A stretch of 64,000 bases of DNA. Source: Geobacillus proteiniphilus. GTDB taxonomy: Bacteria; Bacillota; Bacilli; Bacillales; Anoxybacillaceae. The position numbers and the translations under genes are program-made. The stretch is from the NCBI RefSeq assembly GCF_001908025.1, contig NZ_MQMG01000004.1:36853-100852 (forward strand), read 5' to 3'. The notes under the pieces were generated by a model that saw only the letters and a program-made list of their open reading frames with translations, was not told the DNA's origin and ran no database searches. Below, one piece after another: positions 1 to 8,292 of this stretch; positions within the stretch are counted from its first letter, which is position 1, and the number at the start of each line of letters is the position of its first letter.

Positions 1-549
1 CGCGTTGTGGATAAAATGAGCGAGCACTTCTTTTCCAGTCCCCGTCTCTCCTTCAATCAACACGTTCACATTTTTTTTCGCAATTTTATAAGCCAATTTA
101 AGCAAATCATTCATCTCTTTATTTGTTCCAACAATGAAACCGAGCGTCTCAGCCAGCTTATACATATCATCTTGGGATGAAAGAGGACCATCACTTAATA
201 ATTCATCGATTAATCGCTCTAACTGTTCAATATCGTCAAACGGCTTTTCAATATAGTCGTTTGCTCCATGTTTAATCGCTTCAACCGCTGTCTTTACTGT
301 GCTATAGCCTGTCATTACAACAGCTTTACAAGAAGGACATGAGCGTTTTAACTGTTTTAATAAATTTAAACCATTTGCATCTGGAAGTTTCACATCGATG
401 AAAGCAAGATCAAACTTGTATTGTTGAATCAACTGAAAAAAATCTTCCCCACTAAATCCAAGCTTAACCTTGTTCCCTCTTCCTTCTAATAAATGTTGGA
501 AAAACGTCCCAACTTCCCTTTCATCATCAATAACTAAAATATTCCCCAC
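1..549 (-). CDS. sigma-54 dependent response regulator (NtrC family), N-terminal part
   Basis: The 183 visible residues are a receiver domain followed by the start of an AAA+ domain; the rest lies beyond the left edge. The receiver has the acidic pair D8-D9, the probable phospho-acceptor D52, T80 and K102. A Walker A box GETGTGKE lies at residues 167-174, typical of enhancer-binding proteins that act with sigma-54. The start is a GTG at 549 with GGGGGAGATGA just upstream; an ATG at 553 is out of frame. It lies 12 bp after the histidine kinase gene, so the two are very likely a cognate pair in one operon with the upstream iron alcohol dehydrogenase. Target genes are not visible here. Confidence 0.9.
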   Translation of the reverse strand, partial: MGNILVIDDEREVGTFFQHLLEGRGNKVKLGFSGEDFFQLIQQYKFDLAFIDVKLPDANGLNLLKQLKRSCPSCKAVVMTGYSTVKTAVEAIKHGANDYIEKPFDDIEQLERLIDELLSDGPLSSQDDMYKLAETLGFIVGTNKEMNDLLKLAYKIAKKNVNVLIEGETGTGKEVLAHFIHNA

Positions 550-561
550 TCATCTCCCCCC

Positions 562-2214
562 TTATTTCTTTTTTGGAAGTTTTAATATAAACTCACTTCC
601 TTTACCAAGTTCGCTGACCACCTCAATCGTTCCACCGTGCGCCTCAGCAATCCCTAAACTGACAGACAGCCCAAGTCCGGTTCCCTTCCCTGGCCTCTTC
701 GTTGTAAAAAATGGATTAAAAATCTCCTGTAAATATTGTTCTTCTATTCCTTTTCCGTTGTCACGAACCGATAGAACAACCCAATGCTCTCCAGCTTCAA
801 CGATCGACTTTGTTTCTATAACAATGATTTTCTCTGGAATATCTATCTCTTCAAGCGCATCTTTAGCATTTATTAATAAATTTAAAACTATTTGGCTTAT
901 CTGTTGTACGTTTCCCTCAATCAATTCAATGGAAACGTCTAATCTTTTTTGAATAATAATATTTTGTTTACAAATTTGATCACCAATTAACCCTAATACT
1001 TGTTCAACGGCATCATTTATAGAACAGTCCTCGAATCTATATTCATCTTGCCTTGAAAATGTTAATAAATTTTGAATAATAGTTTTACAACGCTTCCCGC
1101 ATGAATAAATATCAAATAGCAGTTTATATATACGATCATCTTTTGAAAAAGACCTCAACAACAGTTGGGCATTGCCAAGAATGGCGGTGAGAGGGTTATT
1201 CAATTCGTGCGCAATTCCAGCAGCCATTTCCCCAATTGCAGCTAACTTTCCTGATTGAACAAGTTGGGCTTCAATCTGCAATTTTTCAGTAATGTCATTG
1301 AGATACATAATAACAGCGTACATATTTTGTTTTTCATTTAAGACGGGATAAGAACGCAATTCACATACCCGCTGTTGGATGTGAATACGCCGATGAACAG
1401 GTTTTTTTGTTTCTAAAATTTCCACGATCGGGCTTTCCTTCGGATTGATTGATAACAATTTACATATATCCTTTTTATACAAGTCACCTTGAAAAAATTC
1501 GTTAGCTGCATCGTTATATCGCAAAACATTCCCTTCTAGGTCGATGAGGAATATCATTTCTGAAACAGCACGGAACGTTTCTTCCCATTCTTTTTTACTG
1601 GTAAGTACTTCATTATAAAGACGGGCATTTTCAATGCAAACTGCCAGTTGGTCGCAAAATTGCTGAAAAAAGGACAGATCATCTTCATCATACACCACTT
1701 TTTCCTTGCTTCCTATACTCAGTACCCCGATCACCTTCCCTTTGCTAATAAGGGGGATCAATAACACGCTGCGAATTCCCAAGGCGTTATATACAGCTAC
1801 TTCGACATACAAATCTTCGTCTTCTTCTATTTGATAAAAAATTTTTTCGAGCGATTGTATGACTTGCCAATAGAGCGATCGCTCTTTTGGCAAAACAAAA
1901 CCAATAGGAAAATACAAAGAGTGAGCGGGATATACATTTGTTAACACTAATTTATGATTTTCACATAACGATAAGCTGATTCGTTCCACTGGAAAAATTG
2001 TTTTCAATTTATCTATACTATTTTTTAACATTTCATCCATTGACATATCAATATTAAAACTTTTGGTAATATCATTAATAATCTCCAACTGCATATTTTT
2101 CTTTTTTAACTCTATCACCATCTTTTTTAATTCTGTGTAATAACTTTTTTTCGAAGATTGAACTCCTGTTAAAAGGCTAATGAGCTGTTGCCGGTCATTC
2201 ATTTTGTTTACCAC
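562..2214 (-). CDS. soluble sensor histidine kinase (GAF-PAS-HisKA-HATPase)
   Basis: This 550-residue kinase has no membrane segment, so it should sense a cytoplasmic signal. Order: a coiled N-terminus (1-50), a GAF-like domain (about 55-200), a PAS domain (about 210-310), and a HisKA domain with phospho-acceptor H336 in AHELNNPLTA. The catalytic ATPase domain contains the N box, DNGKGI and GTGLGLS. The first start (GTG 2214) overlaps the end of the dehydrogenase gene by 7 bp; an ATG at 2202 is an equally possible start. It is followed 12 bp later by a sigma-54 type response regulator. The overlap with the dehydrogenase suggests translational coupling. The ligand cannot be named from sequence. 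Confidence 0.9.
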   Translation of the reverse strand: MVNKMNDRQQLISLLTGVQSSKKSYYTELKKMVIELKKKNMQLEIINDITKSFNIDMSMDEMLKNSIDKLKTIFPVERISLSLCENHKLVLTNVYPAHSLYFPIGFVLPKERSLYWQVIQSLEKIFYQIEEDEDLYVEVAVYNALGIRSVLLIPLISKGKVIGVLSIGSKEKVVYDEDDLSFFQQFCDQLAVCIENARLYNEVLTSKKEWEETFRAVSEMIFLIDLEGNVLRYNDAANEFFQGDLYKKDICKLLSINPKESPIVEILETKKPVHRRIHIQQRVCELRSYPVLNEKQNMYAVIMYLNDITEKLQIEAQLVQSGKLAAIGEMAAGIAHELNNPLTAILGNAQLLLRSFSKDDRIYKLLFDIYSCGKRCKTIIQNLLTFSRQDEYRFEDCSINDAVEQVLGLIGDQICKQNIIIQKRLDVSIELIEGNVQQISQIVLNLLINAKDALEEIDIPEKIIVIETKSIVEAGEHWVVLSVRDNGKGIEEQYLQEIFNPFFTTKRPGKGTGLGLSVSLGIAEAHGGTIEVVSELGKGSEFILKLPKKK

Positions 2215-3356
2215 GCCTTTCTGAATATTCCTTCAATTTCTTCTACAGTGATATCACGAGGGTTGGTGATCATACATGCGTCATGAAAGGCAACCAAACT
2301 CATTTTCCGTATTTCTTCTTGTTTCACTCCTATATCAGATAATCGCTGTGGCACCCCAATATCCTCTGCCAATTGTTTTACATATTCAATTGTTTTTCTT
2401 CCCGCTTCCATATAAGACATGCCACGAGTATCCATTCCGAGAAAACAAGCAATATCAGCAAATTTTTTCGGATTCGCCAACAGATTGAACTCCATCACAT
2501 GCGGAAGCAATATAGAGTTTATATCCCCATGAAGAAGAGGATACCTTCCCCCGACAGCATGGGACATTGCATGAACAGCGCCTAAAATCGCGTTAGAAAA
2601 AGCCAATCCTGCCTGCAAACTCGCCATTGCCATATTGGTTTTTGCCTCTTGGTTGATTTTAGAGGCGACAGAAGGGCGCAAATATTTTCCTACTAAAGAA
2701 ATAGCGTTTTGAGCTTGAACGTCTGTAAGCGGTGTAGCTGCTAGACTTACATACGCCTCAATGCCATGCGTTAAAACATCTAATCCTGTTGAGGCAGTTA
2801 AATGAGCGCTTTTTGTCGACAATGTTTCTGGATCAATAATTGCAATATCAGGAATAAGAGATCGGGAAATGATCGTCATCTTTTTTTTCTCTTTTGTATT
2901 AACAATAACAGAAAATTGGGATACTTCTGATCCTGACCCTGCTGTTGTTGGAACCATCACTTGAGGAGGAAGGGGCAATTGAATTTTATCCACTCCCTCA
3001 TATTCATGAATTTGTCCCCCGTTTGTAGCAAGAATGGCGACAGCCTTTGCGGCATCAATAGAACTGCCTCCACCGATTCCAATGATAGCATCGCATTCAT
3101 TCTCAAGATATGCTTCACAGCCTTTTTTTACTTCTTCGTCCTTTGGATTTATTGTTACATCACAAAATGTCGTGTATTTTAATCCTACTTGCCTGCAACT
3201 CTTAATGACAACATCGAGCCAACCAGCTTCCGTAACACCTGGATCGCTGACAATCAACACATTTGTCGCACCAAGCCTTAGACAACTTTCCCCTACTTGA
3301 TGAATGGAACCGTTACCAAAAATCACTTCGGGCATCACGAACTTATGAATGTTCAT
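2208..3356 (-). CDS. iron-containing alcohol dehydrogenase, ErcA-like
   Basis: A 382-residue group III (iron-dependent) alcohol dehydrogenase. The NAD-binding GGGSS is at 95-99. Likely metal ligands are D193 and H197 (GLDVLTHGIE), a His in VHAMSHAVGG (262 or 266) and H276 in LLHGD, so catalysis looks possible. N-terminal KFVMPEVIFGNG and VLIVSDPGV...GW, and AFSNAILGAVHAMSH further on, resemble from memory the Pseudomonas ErcA group. That group is a dehydrogenase-like protein with a regulatory role in ethanol oxidation and is encoded beside sensor kinases. Here it is first in an operon with a kinase and response regulator, which fits. RBS AAGGGGG precedes the ATG. Ordinary butanol/ethanol dehydrogenase activity remains the alternative. 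Confidence 0.85.
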   Translation of the reverse strand: MNIHKFVMPEVIFGNGSIHQVGESCLRLGATNVLIVSDPGVTEAGWLDVVIKSCRQVGLKYTTFCDVTINPKDEEVKKGCEAYLENECDAIIGIGGGSSIDAAKAVAILATNGGQIHEYEGVDKIQLPLPPQVMVPTTAGSGSEVSQFSVIVNTKEKKKMTIISRSLIPDIAIIDPETLSTKSAHLTASTGLDVLTHGIEAYVSLAATPLTDVQAQNAISLVGKYLRPSVASKINQEAKTNMAMASLQAGLAFSNAILGAVHAMSHAVGGRYPLLHGDINSILLPHVMEFNLLANPKKFADIACFLGMDTRGMSYMEAGRKTIEYVKQLAEDIGVPQRLSDIGVKQEEIRKMSLVAFHDACMITNPRDITVEEIEGIFRKAW

Positions 3357-3475
3357 CCTCGTGCCCCCTTATTGGCCATCTGCATTTTATTGCTCAACAA
3401 CCTTATGTTTTAAGCACTCATTCGACATCCCGGATGAGAAATCCTCCTGATTTTCTGCAGGAGAAGGAGAAATGA

Positions 3476-3519
3476 GAAAGCGAGCGCCAACCCTCGTGAA
3501 TGAAGGCGTACGCTCGCTT
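3476..3519 (-). terminator. terminator of potABCD
   Basis: An inverted repeat AAGCGAGCG / CGCTCGCTT with a GGCG/CC extension lies 27 bp beyond the potD stop. On the minus strand it is followed by TTTCTCATTT, as in a Rho-independent terminator. Confidence 0.6.
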
Positions 3520-3545
3520 CGCCGATAGAACGCTGCTTCGTTTGT

Positions 3546-4619
3546 TTATTTTTGCTGCATCTTAAACTCCAAAAACAGCTCGTTGTAGTAGGCGAGCATT
3601 CGCTTTCCTAAGTTTTCGTACACTTCGAGATGCCCTGCTGAATCCAAATCGGGGTAAAAGCGCCGATCGCCCGCGATGTCTTTTGGCAAATAGGCAAGCG
3701 CCTTTTTATTCGGCGTCGAATAGCCGACATACTCGGCGTTTTGCGCCGCGTGTTTCGGGTCGAGCATAAAATTGATAAACGCGTGCGCTCCTTCGATGTT
3801 TTTCGCTGTTTTCGGAATGACCATGTTGTCAAACCATAGGTTGGATCCTTCTTTCGGCACGACATAGTCGAGCTTGTCGTTTTCGGAAATAATTTCCGCC
3901 GCATCACCCGACCAAACGACGCCAATGGCCGCCTCTTCATTAGCGAGAAGCAGCTTGATTTCATCGCCGACAATCGCCTTCACATTCGGCATGAGTCGAT
4001 CGAGTTTCCGCTTTGCTTCTTGCAAATGGGCTTTGTTCGTATCGTTAAGCGAATAGCCGAGGCTGTTTAACGCCATCCCCATCACTTCCCGCGCCCCATC
4101 GACAAGCAAAATTTGATTGCGCAAGTCCGGATCCCATAAGTCGTTCCAGCTTGTGATTGTCTTGCCGCCAAGCATCTCGCGGTTGTAGACGATGCCGACC
4201 GTTCCCCAAAAATACGGCACTGAATACCGGTTGTGCGGGTCAAACGGCAAGTTGAGGAACCGCGGTTCGATATATTGTAAATTCGGCAGCTTGTCGTGAT
4301 CGAGCGGCAACAGCAGGTTTTCCTCGATCATTTTGCTGATGGCGTAGTCCGATGGAACGGCGACATCAAACGTCGCCCCGCCTTGGGCGATTTTCGCCAT
4401 CATCGCCTCGTTGGAATCGAACGTTTGGTAAATCACTTTCCACCCTGTCTCTTTTTCAAACTCTCGAATGAGCGCAGGGTCGATGTAATCGCCCCAGTTG
4501 TAAACGGTCACCGTTTTGCCTCCGCCGTACCCTTCCGCTTCGTTCAACCGGTGGGTGATGAACATGAGGACGAACGCCGCGATGAACACGGCCGCAAACC
4601 CTTGGACAAGCCGTTTCAC
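3546..4619 (-). CDS. potD: spermidine/putrescine ABC transporter substrate-binding protein
   Basis: This is the extracytoplasmic polyamine-binding component, 357 residues, of the PotABCD importer. The mature part begins TVTVYNWGDYIDPALIREFE, the typical PotD/PotF start of a type II periplasmic-binding fold, and the family features NREM and VWSGDAAE are visible. The N-terminus has one hydrophobic helix (about 6-24), but no cysteine in a lipobox position. Most Gram-positive binding proteins are lipoproteins, so this one may be anchored by an uncleaved helix or be secreted. The gene directly follows potC with no gap and ends the operon before a terminator. Confidence 0.93.
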   Translation of the reverse strand: MKRLVQGFAAVFIAAFVLMFITHRLNEAEGYGGGKTVTVYNWGDYIDPALIREFEKETGWKVIYQTFDSNEAMMAKIAQGGATFDVAVPSDYAISKMIEENLLLPLDHDKLPNLQYIEPRFLNLPFDPHNRYSVPYFWGTVGIVYNREMLGGKTITSWNDLWDPDLRNQILLVDGAREVMGMALNSLGYSLNDTNKAHLQEAKRKLDRLMPNVKAIVGDEIKLLLANEEAAIGVVWSGDAAEIISENDKLDYVVPKEGSNLWFDNMVIPKTAKNIEGAHAFINFMLDPKHAAQNAEYVGYSTPNKKALAYLPKDIAGDRRFYPDLDSAGHLEVYENLGKRMLAYYNELFLEFKMQQK

Positions 4620-5423
4620 CTACTTTCGCCCCCCTATCCCGTACATTCGGCCGCCTTTTTGGCTGAGCACATAATAACCGATGACAAGCAGCATCGTAAA
4701 TAAAAATAGCAGCGTCGACAGCGCATTGATCGATAAGGAAATGCCCTGGCGCGCCCGCGAATAAATTTCCACCGATAGAGTCGAGAAACCATTTCCCGTG
4801 ACAAAAAACGTCACGGCAAAGTCATCGAGCGAATACGTAAGCGCCATGAAAAAGCCCGCCCATATGCTTGGCGCCAAAAACGGCAGCACGACGCTTGACA
4901 GCACTTGCCAAGGCCCTGCTCCTAAATCTCTAGCCGCATCAATCAGCGTCGGGCTCATTTCCTCGAGTTTCGGCAGCACCATCAACACGACAATCGGCAC
5001 GCTAAAAGCAATATGAGACAACAGCACGGACGTAAACCCAAGCTTGATGCCGGCCACCGTAAACAGCAGCAAAAACGAAGCGCCGATGATGACATCCGGG
5101 CTGACGATCAGCACGTTGTTGAGGGCAAGAAGGGCGTTTTTCGTCCGCTGCCGCTTGACATAGTAAATGGCCAATGCCCCAATGACGCCTAAAATCGTCG
5201 CGATCGCCGCGGACAATAAGGCGATGACAAGCGTATTCAGCACGATCATCAACAATCGATCGTCCGACAATACATCGCGGTACCATTCCAAGGTGAACGA
5301 TTGAAAATCGTGCATCGCTCCGCCGCTGTTGAACGAATAATACATCAAATACACAATCGGCGTATACATCACGGCAAACACAATCAAAAGATACACGCGC
5401 CCCCACCAATGCGTCCGTTTCAT
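4620..5423 (-). CDS. potC: spermidine/putrescine ABC transporter permease PotC
   Basis: The inner-membrane permease subunit is 267 residues from the chosen start. It shows six predicted membrane segments and the EAA loop [21 protein letters not shown], which contacts the ATPase PotA. The start is the ATG at 5423, which overlaps the potB stop as ATGA. A longer open frame extends to 5516, but its extra 31 residues are charged and lie inside potB, so they are rejected. Translational coupling with potB fits an equimolar permease pair. Confidence 0.93.
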   Translation of the reverse strand: MKRTHWWGRVYLLIVFAVMYTPIVYLMYYSFNSGGAMHDFQSFTLEWYRDVLSDDRLLMIVLNTLVIALLSAAIATILGVIGALAIYYVKRQRTKNALLALNNVLIVSPDVIIGASFLLLFTVAGIKLGFTSVLLSHIAFSVPIVVLMVLPKLEEMSPTLIDAARDLGAGPWQVLSSVVLPFLAPSIWAGFFMALTYSLDDFAVTFFVTGNGFSTLSVEIYSRARQGISLSINALSTLLFLFTMLLVIGYYVLSQKGGRMYGIGGRK

Positions 5424-6229
5424 CGGCTTCCCTCTTTCCTTCCGGTTCCTGTCAGGACGACAATGACGGCCATCGCCGCCATTAAAACAACCGCGATCGT
5501 CGCCCCCATCCCCCAATCTTGCGTGACAAGGAAGTGCTGCTCAATAGCGGTGCCAAGCGTAATGACGCGGTTGCCTGCGACAAGGCGCGTAATCATAAAC
5601 AATGACAGCGCCGGGATGAACACCGCTTGGCAGCCGGCCTTCACCCCGCCAAGCGTGAGCGGGAAGACGACGCGGCGGAACGTCGTCCAAGCCGAAGCGC
5701 CCAAATCGCGGGCGGCATCAATGAGTGACGGCGGCAATTCTTCAAGAGCATTAAAAATCGGCAGCACCATAAACGGAATAAAAATGTACACCGATACAAA
5801 CACAAAGCTGAAATCGGTAAACAACAGCTGCCGCGGCCCGACGCCGAGCGTCTGCAACAGAGCGTTGGCCAACCCGTACGTGCCGAACAGCCCTAAAAAC
5901 GCATACACCTTCAGCAGCAAATTCACCCACATCGGCAAAATAAGCAACAACAGCCATAACTGCTTGTGCCTCGTCTTTGTCAGCCAATAGGCGGTTGGAT
6001 AGCCAATCAACAGCGACACAAGGGTAATCAAAAACGCGTACCAAAACGAATACGCCATCATTTTCAAATAAATGGGCGTCAACACTTTTTCATAATTCGC
6101 CACCGTCCAATGTCCGTCTATATCCAAAAACGATTCATATAATAAAAAGACGATCGGAGCGATGACAAACAACACCAACCAAATGCCATAAGGGACTAAA
6201 TACCAGTTCCGCCACGCCCGTTCCGTCAT
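5420..6229 (-). CDS. potB: spermidine/putrescine ABC transporter permease PotB
   Basis: A 269-residue membrane permease with about six hydrophobic segments. Its EAA motif [21 protein letters not shown] is nearly the same as in PotC, marking it as the second permease of the polyamine importer. The start ATG at 6229 overlaps the potA stop by 4 bp and its own stop overlaps potC by 4 bp, so potA-potB-potC form one translationally coupled chain. Confidence 0.93.
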   Translation of the reverse strand: MTERAWRNWYLVPYGIWLVLFVIAPIVFLLYESFLDIDGHWTVANYEKVLTPIYLKMMAYSFWYAFLITLVSLLIGYPTAYWLTKTRHKQLWLLLLILPMWVNLLLKVYAFLGLFGTYGLANALLQTLGVGPRQLLFTDFSFVFVSVYIFIPFMVLPIFNALEELPPSLIDAARDLGASAWTTFRRVVFPLTLGGVKAGCQAVFIPALSLFMITRLVAGNRVITLGTAIEQHFLVTQDWGMGATIAVVLMAAMAVIVVLTGTGRKEGSR

Positions 6230-7287
6230 GCGCCCTCATCCTCCCTTTCGACTCGCATGACGTGAATCGCTTCCGGTTCAAAACGAAGGCCGACCGTTTC
6301 CCCGACTTCCGCCTTTTTCGTCGAATGGACAAGCCATTCGTTGCCGTTTTCATCGTAGCCGCAAATTTCGTAATGGACGCCTCGGAATAAGAGCGAATCA
6401 ACACGAATGACAATCTGGCCGTCTCCCGGCGCCACGAGTTCCAAATCTTCCGGGCGGATGACGACGTCGACCGGTTCGTTAGGCGCAAAACCGCGGTCGA
6501 CACACTCAAACCGCTTGCCCGTGAACTCGACCAGAAAATCTTCGATCATGCGCCCCGATAAAATGTTCGATTCACCGATAAAATCGGCGACAAACCGGTT
6601 GATTGGTTCATCGTAAATCTCTTTTGGTGTCCCAAATTGCTGAATTTTACCTTTATTCAGAACAAAAATGTAATCGGACATCGCCAGCGCTTCTTCTTGA
6701 TCATGCGTGACAAAAATAAACGTAATGCCCAATCGGCGTTGGAGCTCACGCAATTCGTACTGCATTTCCGTGCGCAGCTTCAAATCCAAGGCCGATAGCG
6801 GCTCATCCAAGAGCAAAACTTCTGGCTCATTCACAATCGCCCGCGCAATCGCGACGCGCTGGCGCTGACCGCCGGACATCTCTTGAATGCGGCGGCGCTC
6901 ATAGCCTTCCAAGTTGACAAACCGGAGCGCTTCGCTCACTTTTTGGCGGATGTCCGCTTCTTTCATTTTTTTAATGCGCAAGCCAAAGGCGACATTTTCA
7001 AATACGTCCAAATGCGGGAACAAGGCGTAATCTTGAAAAACGGTATTGACTTGCCGCTTGTTCGGCGGGACGTGATGAATCGGCTTTCCATGGAAATAAA
7101 TCGTTCCTTGCGTCGGTTCGATAAACCCCGCAATCAGCCGCAAAATCGTCGTCTTCCCGCACCCTGACGGGCCAAGCAGCGTATAAAACTTCCCGCGCTC
7201 CATCGCAAAACTCACATCATCCAATACCACCATGCCGTCGTATTCCTTTGTCACTCGCTCGAAGCGGATGATCTCTTCCCCGTTCAC
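6226..7287 (-). CDS. potA: spermidine/putrescine ABC transporter ATP-binding protein
   Basis: The ATPase of the polyamine importer has Walker [10 protein letters not shown], signature [14 protein letters not shown], Walker [14 protein letters not shown] and the H-loop [15 protein letters not shown]-terminal TOBE-type regulatory region ([10 protein letters not shown]) follows. I place the start at GTG 7287, with GGGGGG six bases upstream and the conserved sequence beginning at once ([13 protein letters not shown]). The longer frame to 7359 would run upstream of the promoter at 7325-7353. The protein is then 353 residues, close to the family's usual size. Confidence 0.92.
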   Translation of the reverse strand: MNGEEIIRFERVTKEYDGMVVLDDVSFAMERGKFYTLLGPSGCGKTTILRLIAGFIEPTQGTIYFHGKPIHHVPPNKRQVNTVFQDYALFPHLDVFENVAFGLRIKKMKEADIRQKVSEALRFVNLEGYERRRIQEMSGGQRQRVAIARAIVNEPEVLLLDEPLSALDLKLRTEMQYELRELQRRLGITFIFVTHDQEEALAMSDYIFVLNKGKIQQFGTPKEIYDEPINRFVADFIGESNILSGRMIEDFLVEFTGKRFECVDRGFAPNEPVDVVIRPEDLELVAPGDGQIVIRVDSLLFRGVHYEICGYDENGNEWLVHSTKKAEVGETVGLRFEPEAIHVMRVEREDEGA

Positions 7288-7324
7288 TTCCAGCCCCCCG
7301 TCTTCTTCATCTCCATCATTCCTA

Positions 7325-7353
7325 ATTAGAACATAGAGACAATGAAAGTGCAA
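7325..7353 (-). promoter_or_regulatory. sigma-A promoter of potABCD
   Basis: On the minus strand TTGCAC (7353-7348), a 17-bp spacer and TCTAAT (7330-7325) form a good vegetative promoter about 40 bp upstream of the GTG start of potA. The rest of the 7288-7623 gap holds no convincing gene. It contains AT-rich sequence and a probable rightward promoter with TATAAT at 7586-7591. Confidence 0.6.
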
Positions 7354-7623
7354 TGACAAAACGATCGTTGAACGGTCTTCCCACCCATGCCAATGCTTAA
7401 GAAGCGAAAAATGGTCGACGATGCAATTGATAAGGCAACATACCGCCCGTTTTCCTCTCTTACAGAAGCTTGTCTGTCAGACATAATCAAGGGAGCGGAA
7501 AATGAATCCAATGAAAAGTCTAATATTTTGGCCTCTATCTGCTCAAACGTTTCTATTGAACATGGCAAAAACCAATTTTTTCTATTATAATATATCTATG
7601 AATTCTGTTAGGGAGGAATGAAA

Positions 7624-8007
7624 TTGAAAAGCATTAAACCCGGCCGCGGCCCGTCGATGCAAGGACTCTTCGGCAGCATCGCCGCTGTGTTGTTCGGCAT
7701 CTTTTGGATGGTGATGGCATTCTCCATCACCGCGGACTCGCCGTTTCCCGCCGCCCACTTTTTTCCGTTTTTCGGCCTTGTCGTCATCGCCATCGGCGTA
7801 TTTCAAGCGTTTTACCATTACAAAAATGCGACGGGAAAACAACGCATGTCCTTATTGGACATTGTCGACAGCGAGGAAGAGCCCGACCCGCTGAACGTCC
7901 GATTTGGAAGCCATAAACAGCCAAACAAGCATTGCCCTCATTGCGGCGGGCATGTGCAGCACAATTTCCAATTTTGCCCCCGATGTGGGAAAGCGCTTCT
8001 CCCTTGA
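7624..8007 (+). CDS. small membrane protein with C-terminal zinc ribbon
   Basis: About 127 residues: a basic N-terminus (KSIKPGRG), two membrane segments (roughly 15-36 and 45-64), a charged linker, and a C-terminal CPHCGG...CPRCGK zinc ribbon. Both ends should face the cytoplasm. I choose TTG 7624 because GGGAGG lies 7 bases upstream; the ATG at 7618 sits too close to that site. It is a single gene with its own likely TATAAT at 7586-7591. Function unknown; it could be a membrane-tethered nucleic-acid or protein-binding factor, but nothing in the sequence decides this. Confidence 0.75.
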   Translation: MKSIKPGRGPSMQGLFGSIAAVLFGIFWMVMAFSITADSPFPAAHFFPFFGLVVIAIGVFQAFYHYKNATGKQRMSLLDIVDSEEEPDPLNVRFGSHKQPNKHCPHCGGHVQHNFQFCPRCGKALLP

Positions 8008-8047
8008 TCCGAGAAATTCTTTTTTGAAATTTCCTTGCTTCACCGTA

Positions 8048-8076
8048 TTGAATAATTTCGAAAAATACATTAAATT
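8048..8076 (+). promoter_or_regulatory. sigma-A promoter of the S-box methionine operon
   Basis: TTGAAT at 8048-8053, a 17-bp spacer and TAAATT at 8071-8076 lie about 45 bp upstream of the riboswitch, correctly placed to transcribe the leader. Confidence 0.5.
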
Positions 8077-8120
8077 ATATAGTAATCATCAAAACGCTAC
8101 CGCACAATTGCATACGGATA

Positions 8121-8228
8121 TTCTTATCAAGAGAGGGGGAGGGACTGGCCCGGTGAACCCTCAGCAACCTGGCCCGCGGCCAAGGTGCTAAATCCAGACA
8201 GGCGGAAGCCTGGAAGATAAGAAGAAGC
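8121..8228 (+). promoter_or_regulatory. SAM riboswitch (S-box leader)
   Basis: The leader carries the conserved S-box elements: TTATCAAGAGAGG, GGAGGGACTGGCCC, GAACCCTCAGCAACC, AAGGTGCTAAATCC and a final GATAAGAA. The P1 stem pairs TTCTTATC (8121-8128) with GATAAGAA (8215-8222). Bases 8219-8227 (AAGAAGAAG) can instead pair with CTTCTTCTT (8240-8248), the 5' part of the terminator, forming an antiterminator when SAM is low. SAM binding should favour P1 and the terminator, shutting off the downstream methionine genes. Confidence 0.96.
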
Positions 8229-8236
8229 GAATGAAA

Positions 8237-8265
8237 AGTCTTCTTCTTAGAAGGCTTTTTTCTTT
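8237..8265 (+). terminator. SAM-dependent terminator of the S-box leader
   Basis: AGTCTTCT (8237-8244), loop TCTT, AGAAGGCT (8249-8256), then TTTTTTCTTTT. It overlaps the antiterminator partner described for the riboswitch. Confidence 0.9.
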
Positions 8266-8292
8266 TACTACGGAGAAACGGGGGAATCGAAC

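Noticed and set aside
3357..3475. sigma-54 promoter before the ErcA-like dehydrogenase
   Set aside because: No GG-N10-GC pair with adjoining consensus was found on the minus strand.
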